From Bombardia bombarda (Eukaryota; Ascomycota; Sordariomycetes; Sordariales; Lasiosphaeriaceae): a DNA stretch of 64,000 bases. A model generated the notes under the pieces. That model made no database searches. It saw only the letters and a list, made by a program, of their open reading frames with translations, and was not told the origin of the DNA. The stretch is from positions 3,100,001 to 3,164,000 of the forward strand of contig JAULSR010000002.1 of the NCBI GenBank assembly GCA_030512295.1, in the 5' to 3' direction. This document shows positions 1-10,463 of this stretch, piece by piece. The position numbers and the translations under genes were made by a program. Numbering within the stretch: the stretch's first letter is position 1; each line of letters begins with the position of its first letter.

Positions 1-2133
1 TCCAAATGCAAAATAGAAATTCACAATTTCTCGATTGATCCCCACCGTTTCCCATCAAAGCACCGTTTAAGGCGTGCGCCTCTTTCAGTTATCGTGACCA
101 GCCCGCCACTAACGAACTGATAAGTACTGGTAACTTGGAAGGCAGTACGGATATGTCATCGTGTTCGTATGCAGCCCAACAACCGTCCCTCAATTCCAGC
201 AGGTCCCGGTCCAATTCAGCTGTCCGCCTCCAGGAGAAAAGAAGCAACGAGCAGGACATCTAGATCCTATAATACTGCCATCTCCTGGGGCTGCTGCACC
301 AGCTCACACCGTTGCTAGTAGTTTTATTGAAAGTGTTGAAACAATAAGAGTGAGTGATAAGGTCGTCCATCTGCCTGCCATTTCTTTTTTTCTTTTTCTT
401 GCTAAATAATTATTTAATCGACTTTATTATTTATCACCATTTATTTGTTTTTTTCCCTTCAGCCCGTGACTGCCCCTCCCCTCCCCTCCATACCACACCA
501 CACCACACCTCCTTCATCACCACCACTACCACCACTACCATCTGGTTTCTAAACTTTGAACACCAACAACCACCAACTCCCCACGTCGTCATCATGGGAA
601 GGGGTATATCTCATTCTGTATCCAATTGTCTCAAAAGGAAAGACATGTCTGGTCGAATAAAAGGACCCCATGTCTCACCTTCTTGCTTCTATTTATTTTC
701 TGGGCTCACACAACACCACCACTTCACTCACACCTACCTATCTACCAGCCTTACCTGTGCGAGGTTGGCCCTCTATCCCATGAGTGTTCCAGACCCACCC
801 TGCATTTCCACACCTCTCTTGTAGTCTCAAGCCTTCTCATTCCTTCAATCCAGCCCCAAGCAGGCCCAGATGACTTCATCCAAAGCTTGCCAACGGAATC
901 TCAGGGTCCCCCCCTTCCTCACGTGCTCAGTACACGCATTCGTGAAGAAGTGAGACATCTAGATTTCTCTTCCTTCTTTGTTCTGGCCAGACTGATATTA
1001 ACATGACATGATGCTGTCAAGTGAGTCGCTGCATGCATGCGTGTATGTGATATTGGATCAAGCGATACCCCTATGTCTCTGAACCTAAATACTACCTTTG
1101 CTTGATATACATTAACAGACCTTTATCGCTGAGGCTACCTGCATCCCTCATATCATACCTGACTTGTCAGCTTGTCTGAATCTCAAACTCTGTAACCATC
1201 GTGACCCTAGCTGACTGATGGTGGCGGCGGTCATGGCGATGGTATAGCAATGGTAATGGGGAGGGAGGGGTGCTGCACCGGCTTCCATCCCGTCTGCCCG
1301 CCCGTCATCCCGCCGGCCGGCATGGCACTCTGCTGCATTCTGCTGACACATGTCGAACATACATGTTATACTACCTTACCTTACACTCTTTTTTCCCTTT
1401 AATTTTAGATAACATGCCACGGTATGAGACATGTGGCAGTTTCTCGCAGTTGCAGTTGATCCATAGTATCAAAGCATCCGTCAGCTGCGCTGCCTAACTC
1501 AACTGCCGCCACTGTTTGCTGACTGAGCTTCATGATAACGCCACATTCAAAATGCTTCGAGGTATTGTGTGATCACCGGGACCGGGTAGTGGGAACTTAG
1601 TGATGATGTCTACATCGGTTAGGATATATTTTCTTTGATAACCTTCATTCACTCTAGTAATTCCTTGTGATCACGGGCAGGTTCGTCATACTTAATTCTA
1701 TTTTGCTTCGCCCTTCTAAATTTTAAGAGATGCTACCTACGCTACCGTTCCCATAACTACGTTTGCTCTATGCTATACGCAGCTGTAGGCACCTTACACT
1801 TTACATAGAGTGTATGCAGATGTGTTCTCTAGAGATGTATCATCATGACAAGTCAAGAAGTGTAGTATTATCTAGAAGCTAGGTAGCTAGTTGAACTAAA
1901 TGGAACTGCTCTATCTGTTCTAAGATGGCGTCCATCTCGCTGCGTTATATGAAGCAAAATTTCCGAGCCAATGCTTCCATAGTGCAAACATGAGCCCCCC
2001 TATTTATCACCTTAGAACCATGCTCACTAACTCCCCTTCACATATCATACCCCGCAGCCTGAAAACCACATCCTTCACACTCCCATACAACAATCTGATT
2101 CAATTCATATCCGCATTCAACCCGCTTCCCGTC
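1..2133. other. intergenic, no gene seen
   Basis: No convincing coding region on either strand. Open frames here are short, mostly lack an ATG start and show no recognisable motif. There is a pyrimidine-rich tract with CCCCTCC and ACCACACC-type repeats at about 470-545, and scattered T-rich runs. The right end is the 3' flank of the minus-strand gene that stops at 2134. Confidence 0.5.
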
Positions 2134-3870
2134 TCATTCCCGACAGACAGTCCTCTTGATACCCCCAATCTCATCCCACCCAACTTCCTGAATCCGCAAC
2201 ACCACAACAATCCAACCCATCTGCATCTTGTTGTCCGGCCTAAGCTTCCCAATACACCGACACATCCGCACCATCGCCTCCGCACCATCACTACCACCAT
2301 CACTTGCCTCTAGGAAAACAGCACTTTCTCTGTCTAAAAGACTGCCCGTCCTCCATCCGCTTAGCATCCCAGTCGGGTACGGCAGCTGCTCTTTGAAGAG
2401 ATCCATAAACTGAAAGTGCTGAACCCGGGACAGTAGCTCTCGAGACGAGTACGTGACGCGAGCGTAGAGCTCGAATGTCGGCTCAACGCCGGCCTTGAGA
2501 CATCGAGAGCTTTCGTTGACCATCTGGCCGATGCGAAAGCACGTCCGGAGCACATGGGAGTTGGAGACACCGGCGACTGGTGACTTGTTTCTGACGGGAT
2601 TAGGGAATGGTGGTCGTGAGAAGGGCTGAGGTTTACCGCCATGCGATGACGAGGTAGCGTGGAGATTGGTATTGTACGGCTGGAGCTCAGCATTGGTGGA
2701 TGTTTCTTTCTCTTGATGAACAATATCCGGACGTTTGGGTAGAGATGGATCGCGAGGCAGGGAAGGTAAGCACTCGAGGACGTTGTCCCATTCCACATCG
2801 TAGTCTAGCAACTCTTCTTCATCGCTGGGATTTCGCTTGCCGTCACTTTTGCCATGTTCATTGCTGGTCGGTGAAGATCTCTGGAGGTTGGGATCAAAAA
2901 CATCCGTGGATGATGGGCGTTCCATCTCGTTGATGACGCTTGTGGGTGGTATTGGCTGAGCTATCTCGGCAGAGAGTGCGTCAGCCAACAGTGCCATGTC
3001 CTCTTCGTCTGATTCAGCAACAGAGTAGTCATCGTGTCTTTTTTCTGGCTCGGCCTCCATGTATGGAAGACTCTCCATTATTGCCAGAGTCTCGTCGTCA
3101 CTATAGTTGGAAGAGCTAGAGCTGCGCTTGGTTAATGAAGCAGTTTTTGAAGTGTCAAATGGAGTTTCGGACATCATCTTGAAGTTGGATTCGTCAGACT
3201 GATGGCCGTCATAGTATCCCCATTCGAGACCATTTCTTATCACATCTTGGGTAGTTGCAGGAGGCGGGTGCATTTGGTATGTTTCCTGGGGGAAATGAGT
3301 TTGATCTTCCAGAGAGTGCGCAGGAAGTTCCAAGTCTTGGAGCGAACAAGTGATAGGGTTCGAGGCGAGTTGTGGATGGTGGTTGTACATCTCCCCCTGT
3401 CCAGGGCCAAGAAGACCAGTGGATGATGCGGGCAAAAGCATCTGAGTAGACGGGTTGGAATCATCTATCGTGAAGGACGGGGAAGCGTGCAACTGCGGAC
3501 GCACTATTTGAGGCAGTCCTGACCATTGCGGTGTTGGGAGATGACAGGAGTGTAATCGGTAGTCCGGAAGTGCTTGTTCTTGATTGACAACGTCTATTTG
3601 CCAACCACAATTTTTCGTTGGTGCTTGGTATTTTGTCTCCCGGAAGCCATAACTTTCTTCTGAATGATTTGGGTCGGATTGACAATGAGACTTCCCCATG
3701 GAACTAGGCTGACATTGGTGCCTTTTTGCTGGTTCATTCCCACAAGAACTCTTACGCTTCATCGAATAAAGTGGTTGCGGAAGACAGAGACGTATAGGAA
3801 TATCCATGTCAGATGGAGGAAGATGTCCACAATCCCCTTGAGATATCTTATCCTCGAAGTCCATGGCCAT
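2134..3870 (-). CDS. hypothetical protein with conserved-looking C-terminal domain
   Basis: A single-exon reading frame of about 578 residues if the ATG at 3870 is used; a second ATG lies two codons later. The frame stays open slightly upstream but without an ATG. The first 400 residues are low-complexity, rich in Ser, Pro, Gln and acidic residues, with an early basic patch (KRK, residues about 40). The last 150 residues look globular, with segments such as ELYARVTYSSRE, FQFMDLFKEQLPYPTG and GWRTGSLLDRES, which I recall from unannotated proteins of other Sordariomycetes. I do not recognise a named family and assign no function. It is divergent from lsb5 across a 1.3-kb shared upstream region. 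An extra 5' exon cannot be excluded. Confidence 0.7.
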   Translation of the reverse strand: MAMDFEDKISQGDCGHLPPSDMDIPIRLCLPQPLYSMKRKSSCGNEPAKRHQCQPSSMGKSHCQSDPNHSEESYGFRETKYQAPTKNCGWQIDVVNQEQALPDYRLHSCHLPTPQWSGLPQIVRPQLHASPSFTIDDSNPSTQMLLPASSTGLLGPGQGEMYNHHPQLASNPITCSLQDLELPAHSLEDQTHFPQETYQMHPPPATTQDVIRNGLEWGYYDGHQSDESNFKMMSETPFDTSKTASLTKRSSSSSNYSDDETLAIMESLPYMEAEPEKRHDDYSVAESDEEDMALLADALSAEIAQPIPPTSVINEMERPSSTDVFDPNLQRSSPTSNEHGKSDGKRNPSDEEELLDYDVEWDNVLECLPSLPRDPSLPKRPDIVHQEKETSTNAELQPYNTNLHATSSSHGGKPQPFSRPPFPNPVRNKSPVAGVSNSHVLRTCFRIGQMVNESSRCLKAGVEPTFELYARVTYSSRELLSRVQHFQFMDLFKEQLPYPTGMLSGWRTGSLLDRESAVFLEASDGGSDGAEAMVRMCRCIGKLRPDNKMQMGWIVVVLRIQEVGWDEIGGIKRTVCRE

Positions 3871-5196
3871 GAATGGCTGCGCGGATGCCCTCGGTGAGAC
3901 TGGTCTTGAGAGAAACACATCAGATCCTAACCCACGACGGAGCGTACGTCGCCGTTAACTTACTCGTTAGCCATATCCCCAAGTCCCAGATGGTTAGCGT
4001 ATGGGGACTCCATCATCGCCAACGATATTCGATCATACTTCTGAAATACTCAAGCAAGAGCTGTCGATGTGGAGGCACCCCAAGAGGAATACCAATAATA
4101 ATGACTTCGAGTCTTGAAGAAAGAGGAACCTGCAGTTTTAATTGGTAACCTTTGATTAACTGTGGAAAGAACCACCGACAATATTTTCCACTTTGACATC
4201 CACAAATGTGGTGCACCCAAAGACAAGTCGTGGCCGTGTAAGTCGTTCCTTCCTATTCTGGATGTGCACCAGAAACATTGCCAGACGTTGGCAGCTGGCT
4301 TGTGGTTCCCTCTATGGGCGCTGTCGGACGGTAGGACGGTTGCCAGTTGCCGAGGTTTAGACGGGCAGCACCTGCCTAACCACGGGAATTGCAACGGCGG
4401 GTTGAGGCAGCCAGGAGCAGCCAGGGAACCGTACCACTGACGATGATCTGCTGCTTGCCCATGGAGAAATTGCGGGGCAATTTGGCATTTCCCCAAGGCC
4501 CAAGGCCAGCCGAGCCAGCCTGTTCTTGGAATGCCAAACCGATCCGACTGACCACATGCAGTGCTTAGTGCTATTCGTACTCCATGTCCACTTCATGTTT
4601 TGACGTTTCATCTGTATCTCTGTAACTCGAGCCATTTGCGGGCGACCTCGATCAGCTTGACACATTTGCTTGGATCCCGAGCGACATCTTTGTCACACGC
4701 ACAAACCACAAGCAACATTCGTTTGTTGTGCAAACAGGTGGCGTTTTGCTTGCGCAATAAACCGAAGCTACCCCGCCAGCACAGCTCCGTATCTTATCAT
4801 TTCAAGCCCAGCGCCCAGCGCCCGCCTGACGCATCTTCGAAGCTTGCGCCTCAGCAAGCCCGAGGGCGAACAAAAGCTATTTAACTACCTGCTGGGCACC
4901 GAGTTCAGTTTGCCATCGAATGCCGTTGTGTTTCCGATGAGCATAAGGTAGTCGTAGCAAGGTTAGCTAGCCTTGCTTGTATTTAACCATCATTTTGCTT
5001 GCATTTGACGACGAGGCTCCCTCACATCCACAACTGCACCTCACACAAGGCGATGGCGCATAATATGTCATAAGACCGACCATTTTTCACGACTCATTAT
5101 CTAACCGGCTCCCAGTCACGGAAATCGACTTACTTGAACACTGACGTTTCTATCGAATCCCCACTCTCAAAAGGCAATAACATAACGCCAGCCAAC
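3871..5196. promoter_or_regulatory. shared divergent upstream region
   Basis: Non-coding stretch between two divergently transcribed genes, so it should hold both promoters and 5' leaders. A CT-rich, AT-containing leader directly precedes the lsb5 ATG at 5197. A short CCCAGCG tandem duplication lies near 4808-4822. No TATA box or known operator stands out, and the open frames inside look random. Confidence 0.45.
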
Positions 5197-6679
5197 ATGT
5201 TCTCTCAGGTAAGCCCGCAACCTCCAGAAATTGCTTCGTGGCCACAACTAAACCCTCTGCAGAAGAAACCCTACACCGCGGTCACCGTCACTATCGAGCG
5301 GCTGACAAGTGAGGATCATGCTGAAAATGATCTTAGTGGGATCCCGGACCTCGTTGAGGTTGTCAATATCCAAGAATCCGGCCCCAAGGAAGCTGCCCGT
5401 GCTATCAGAAAGAAGCTCAAATATGGCAACCTCCATCGCCAACTGCGCGCCCTGACTCTTCTTGACGCACTCATCCAGAATGCCGGCTCTAACTTCCAGC
5501 GGAATTTTGCCAATGAGCCACTGCTTGAACGACTGCGGTTCTGCGCCACCGCCAACCTCTCGGATCAAGCGGTCAAGAAAAAGTGCGCTGAACTCTTTCG
5601 CAGCTGGGCTGTTGAGTACAAAAGCACCGCTGGAATGGGACGCGTTTCTCTTCTCTACGATGTAAGCAATCCAAGCTCAGTTTTCTTCATTATCTGTAAC
5701 TTTGCTCACTCTACCAGGAACTCCCGAAACGCAAGCATGTCGTCACTCAGGAAAAGTCAAAGGTGATCAAGGAGACAGCGAACCCCTTTGGCGATGATGA
5801 CGATGAAGAAGAGACACCCAGCCCAGCCGGCCCTTCTACCGCACCCCAAGCCAGTGCGTCGCGTAGGACTCCGGCGTCACCGGGCTACCCTGGCTACCAA
5901 TCATCAAATCTCGCAGCCAAAGATAAGGAGAAGAAGGAGAAGAAGAGCAGGCATAGGAAGCCGTTCAATCCCAAGACTGAGATGCCTCACGTGAAGAGTG
6001 ACATTGCCGAGGCCTCTATTGCCGCAATAAACTTGACAAATACTCTTCAGAGCATCAACCGAGAGAAAGAGCGCATCTCCGAGAACGAAACCGCTGTGAG
6101 GCAGTTCGAGGAGTGCAAGCGTCTTAGAAAGAAAATCTTGCGTTATGTAAGTTCATAAGCACCAACATCAGTTGCAACCTCCGTTAACCCGGACCAGATT
6201 CACCACATAGATGACGACAAATGGCTCGGAGGCCTGCTGCATGCAAACGATGAGCTTGTCACTGCCTTGATGACATTTGAGCAACTGGACCGTTCTATTG
6301 ACGCGGACAGCGACTCGGATGATGACGTGGCCGAACAAGCTCATCTCTATCGCAGTAAGAACAGTATCCCTTCTTACGTCCCTTTTAAGTCAACATCCAG
6401 AAACTAACATTTAATATAGTGGCGACTGAGAAAGCGAAAGGAAAGGAGCCTAATTCACCTACCAGCCCCAACAGCGGCGGCGCCCCGCCTCAACCGCCAC
6501 GCCCCTTTCCACCACCCCGCCCTTCAGCGGCCACAAAGCCAAAGATCACACGAGTGGAGCCATCGGATGATGAGAACTCTGACGAAGACGACGAGGATGA
6601 AAATGACCCCTTCGCCGACCGCAACGCCGTCTCGACCCCTAAGATGGAGAGTGACGAGCCGAAGTGGAGCCGGCGGTAG
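5197..6679 (+). CDS. lsb5: Lsb5-like VHS/GAT-domain protein
   Basis: Five exons: 5197-5208, 5263-5661, 5718-6146, 6198-6354, 6420-6679; 418 residues. The first exon is only 12 nt (MFSQ) and joins KKPYTAVTVTIERLT in frame. Residues about 1-145 form a VHS domain (SGIPDLVEVV, GNLHRQLRALTLLDALIQN). A GAT-like helical region follows (SDIAEASIAAINLTNTLQSINRE to LLHANDELVTALMTFEQLD). The tail is acidic and proline-rich (PPRPFPPPRP, ENDPFADRN). In yeast Lsb5 binds Las17/WASP, ubiquitin and Arf3 and links endocytosis to actin; the same role is inferred. The VHS plus GAT order without a GAE ear separates it from GGA adaptors. All introns are GT..AG and keep frame. Confidence 0.92.
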
Positions 6680-7720
6680 AGGATATGTGTGTCATTGTCA
6701 TGAGATATGGTAACCAACTGCGTAGGAGGGATGGTTGCTGTTGGAGGTTATGCTCTCACCAGCCTGAGGCAGGTTCTGTCTTACACATGTGATGGATTTT
6801 GGGGTTACTGACAGAGGCTTCATCGGAGTTCCTCGGCGTCTTCTGCGGTATCGACACGAATAGCAGTTAGGAATACAGCGTTATGTGGTGTATTAGTGTA
6901 TGCATATCCAGATTACATCGCGGTTTGTGCTCCGAAAGCCTCCGTGTGAAAAGGATAACGGATTACTCAACGTTTAACATCGTTGTTGGGGTTCGGCTGC
7001 CAAGGTGTTGGTTAATATCATTTGTAATTCCTTGTCTCCTCGTCAACAGAAGGCCGCTCGATCGCTGCTGTCTAACTATGCTATCTATCTACCTAGGTAC
7101 GTCTCTATGTACAGGAACATGCCGACCATCATATTTTGCTTCTTTCCCATAACCACATCATCATTTACGTTGCCATTAAGGAAACCCACCCATCCTCCAA
7201 ATCAGAAACTGACAACCGCCCGCCTGCTCGCTCATAACTATTATCGTTCATGACATGTATCAAACGCCCAGAAACTACCTGGCTTTGCCCAAAATCCGAT
7301 AAACACGTGTGTGTATATATATGCATGAAAAAGCGTAGCAACATAACATAAACCATAGAAAACAAGAATGCCATATCCACACATCAGATCGGTACCATCA
7401 TGGAGCCGTATATGCACTCATCATGTCTCTCCCGCCAAAAGAAGAACAGAGCCGCCGAGACCGAGACAGGAAGTAGGGTAGGCAGGCAAGTGGCGTGAAA
7501 AAATCATCCCTTTCCGTCAAGAAAGGAGCAGGAGCAAGGGCCATATAGCGGAGCTCAGCAATAAAGGTGCCATGCCACACCAAAAAGGGCGGCCCCCTGT
7601 GAGAGAGGGGGTGGTGTGCATCGCCCCATGCCACTGATGGATGGCCACCAGCCAAAGCCAAGCCATCTCTGTTTTTGTTTTCTTTCACTTTCTTTCGTTT
7701 TGTTCACTCGCTGTAAACAT
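6680..7720. other. intergenic, 3' flanks
   Basis: Convergent 3' flanks of lsb5 and the small minus-strand membrane-protein gene. It contains a short TATATAT run near 7314-7322 and CCTAGGTA at about 7092. I see no gene. Confidence 0.5.
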
Positions 7721-7879
7721 CTATACGTTCCGACTGTCACTGCTCTCCGACGAGCTCGTAATCGTGGCGTGCATGTTTTGCCTCGCCATACTGACGAGCC
7801 GGTAGATGCCGAATGCGATGAGTGCGAGCACGATGAAGAGCACGATGATGATGACGGCGATTACGTCGTTTTGCTTCAT
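7721..7879 (-). CDS. small single-pass membrane protein, 52 aa
   Basis: A short ATG-initiated frame that conventional length cut-offs would miss. It begins MKQNDVIAVIIIVLF and carries one strongly hydrophobic stretch of about 22 residues (6-28, Ile/Val/Leu/Phe-rich, ending GIYRLV). A basic then Ser-rich C-terminal tail follows (SMARQNM, SSSESSDS). Codons are strongly GC-ending, as in neighbouring real genes, and the ATG lies in a good context (ACAAAATG). A GTAAGT donor near 8216 and a CAG acceptor near 7910 on the same strand suggest a 5'-leader intron. The frame in another phase across the same DNA is arginine-rich and has no ATG. Function unknown; N-terminus probably outside or lumenal by the positive-inside rule. 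RNA support is lacking. Confidence 0.55.
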   Translation of the reverse strand: MKQNDVIAVIIIVLFIVLALIAFGIYRLVSMARQNMHATITSSSESSDSRNV

Positions 7880-9251
7880 TTTGTTTGTTTCGAAAGCTGT
7901 GCTGCCGCGGCGTGCGAAAGCAGAACTGACTCGGGCTCAGCTCGGTTCGAGTGGGAGGCAGGGTGCTTGCTCCTTTTTCTTCCGTCCAGGGAACAGGCTT
8001 CCAAGTTTTGAAACAACAAGGCAAGTAAAGTTGGATGGAGTAGCGGGAAGCTTTGACGATGAATGAACGGTTGGTATGCGCTTTTTGGTCGTTTGATGGA
8101 TGGTTCTTGGAGCAAATGTTAGCTTTCAATGCAAAGAGCTGGAATGTTCGCGATGCGATTGTTCTTGTGCTAGCATTTGTTCTTGCGAACAAGGAGAAGG
8201 AAAAAGAACTTACAATTGGAAGATGGTGTGGTGATAAGTTGCGGGGTTTTGCAGACGCCCAGAAAACCAGACAGGCGGGGAGAAGGTGATTGGAAGCCCA
8301 ACTTGCGACTGCTGTATGTACCTGGTGGTGTATGTACTTTTGATGTGTACTTTCAAACTGGCGGATAGCGTATGATACGAAGTATTCCGGTGCTGCGCAG
8401 ATCAAAAGAATCTCAAGCTCGAGATGCAATATACAGAGAATCAGCTGTCAAAAAGCACAGTAATGATGTTGTGTTGAATGCAGAGCGGAAAGCTGTGATG
8501 CGCAGGAGCTGCTGGCGCAAGCCCCCAAGAAATAGGTCGGGTTGCCCCGCCACCACGTTGAAAGTCAATAAAAGAGAAGGCTGGCGGTTTCGCGACAGCT
8601 CGTTAGCGTGCTTGTTCCCGGTGCCAACCCCCAGGACCCGCCAGGAACAAGCGCCGTTGCAGGGTGCACACGGACCATTTCGACCATTGGTAGTGGGTCT
8701 GGCCCTGGACCAACCTCGCCTTTTCGTCCCGACTGGGTTCAAAATTCAAGATTCACTTGTGATGACCGCCAGGGAAGCCCCGTCATCTCAAAACAAATGG
8801 TTGGTCGCATTTCACAGCCCAATTCACTGTTTGGTGAAGTGTAGATGAAGTATATAAAACCTGGAATGTAAGCTGAGGACTGCTACCGCAATACCTAGGG
8901 TAGGGAGTATTTTGCATACACTGTCAGTCTACAGACGCGAAAGAAAAAAGACAAGATATCACTACATTCAGAGCCCTCCGTGACCACAAACTCCAATCTC
9001 ACCATTCAGTGGCTGCATCCGAGCCATCATATGGGTAAGAAATCCCGAAAAAATGAGCTAACGAGAAAGGAAAAAGTGTTACGAAGTCGAAGTGAATTCT
9101 GTGCACGAATAAAAAAGAATAGAAACGTGCGCCTGATAGCTAAGAGGAGCTGCGACAGCTCAGCTCGAGACGCCTACTAAATTTCAATAAAATCGTCACC
9201 AGGCGTGTGTGGTTGTGTCACAAAGTTCGAGGTCGACCACATCGGGGGATA
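7880..9251. other. intergenic: leader of small gene plus HP1 3' flank
   Basis: The left part probably holds the 5' leader and promoter of the small membrane-protein gene. A plus-strand TATATAAA lies at 8851-8858, a 49-codon basic frame at 9031-9180 and an AATAAA at about 9187. This could be a tiny transcription unit, but coding support is weak. Nothing else is recognisable. Confidence 0.35.
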
Positions 9252-10463
9252 TTACACGCTCATTTTGCCCGGAGTTGTAACCGAGTTGGCGTCGGCGTCC
9301 CGCTTAATTATGCGCACATGGCGCTCATAGAACTGAAGCATCTAGAACCACCTTGTGAGCTTCATCAACTTTCACGCAACTTTGGGAATAAACATACCTT
9401 TTGCGGGCACCGGCTGTAGATGACGTTCGTCTCGTGCTGCGTCTTATGGCCATTCTTCCAGGTGAGGTACACCATGAGTTTACCCGTCTCCTCGTCCTCA
9501 CAAGCATCGAGCTGCGCGATATGGTCTTCCCAGCTTCCTGCGGGCGGCTTCCATGTGACACTCTTGGCGCTTAATGGGGTATTAGATTCTTCTCCGCTCC
9601 TCTTTGCGCGTTTCCCGGCCGTCGGTGTTCCTGCTCCTGTCGAGGGTCTGCCGCGCTTCTTGCCCTGGGGAGCCTTCCGACTAGATTGCACCAGGTTTTC
9701 GCGGCCGCTAACGCTTTCGAGATACTCCTCAAGTATTACAGACGCATTCTCTCTTCAAAAAGGAATTGAGTCAGGATGGAGACTAGATGGAAGGGCCAGG
9801 AAGCTCGACTTACATAAGATTCGCCTCGGGCTCCCATGTCTCGTCGCTTGGGCTGTCATACCCCTCCCACTTGACTTTGAACAACGGCCCATCCTGTGTC
9901 TGCGCATTGGAATTTGAATATTTGGAAGAGGTTGGCGACAGGCTTGCGTACCTTTGTGTTCTTGTGGCTAATAATCTTCTCGACGATGTACTCCTCAACC
10001 TCTTCGCTGCCGTCGTCGTCGTCGTCGTCGTCGTCGTCTTCATCCTCAGCCTCGGCAGCAATATCCCCATTTACTTGGTTCACGAGCTCCTCGTCGTCGT
10101 CGTCAAGCTCGGGATAGTCTGGCTGATAGGTCACGGGCTTCTTCTCGCGAGTAGCCTTCTTGGAAGAGCTCTTGGCGGAGCTCTTGAGGGCGCGGGTTGG
10201 CGCATCGACGTCGACGTCGGACGTCTCGTTGTCGCTGATGGCTGTTTCACCGGGTTATAGTTTAGTCGCATAGTCTCTCAGAAGGGAATTCTGGCCGTCA
10301 AAACTGGAGTAGGTCGGAGCGCAGTTTGGGCGGTCGGATGGGGGGGCGGATTTGGAATTGAGCTGGAATATGTCGGCGCGACGCCAAGGAAATTGTGGAA
10401 TTCACGTCTCGAAAGGGAGATTGGGGGGGTTTGCGCCGGTATCGCGGGCTTACCTGGAGGCAT
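9252..10463 (-). CDS. hpo: heterochromatin protein HP1 (chromo plus chromoshadow)
   Basis: Five exons read on the minus strand: 10463-10454, 10241-9952, 9893-9814, 9752-9398, 9341-9252; 274 residues. The first exon is 10 nt (MPP plus one base). An acidic stretch with nine consecutive Asp comes just before the chromodomain (EEYIVEKIISHK, LFKVKWEGYDS, TWEPEANL, ENASVILEEYLES). The aromatic cage residues Tyr, Trp and Tyr expected to bind H3K9me are present. A basic hinge (GKKRGRPSTG, GKRAKRSG) leads to a chromoshadow domain ending CPQKMLQFYERHVRIIK, the dimer and PxVxL-binding module. Neurospora HPO and Aspergillus HepA have this layout and maintain heterochromatin and DNA methylation. The exon joins restore both domains exactly. 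Confidence 0.93.

Noticed and set aside
7737..8429. 230-codon minus-strand frame over the microprotein region
   Set aside because: Begins with TTG, is Arg/His/Ser-rich without domain signs, and overlaps a better short frame with biased codons.
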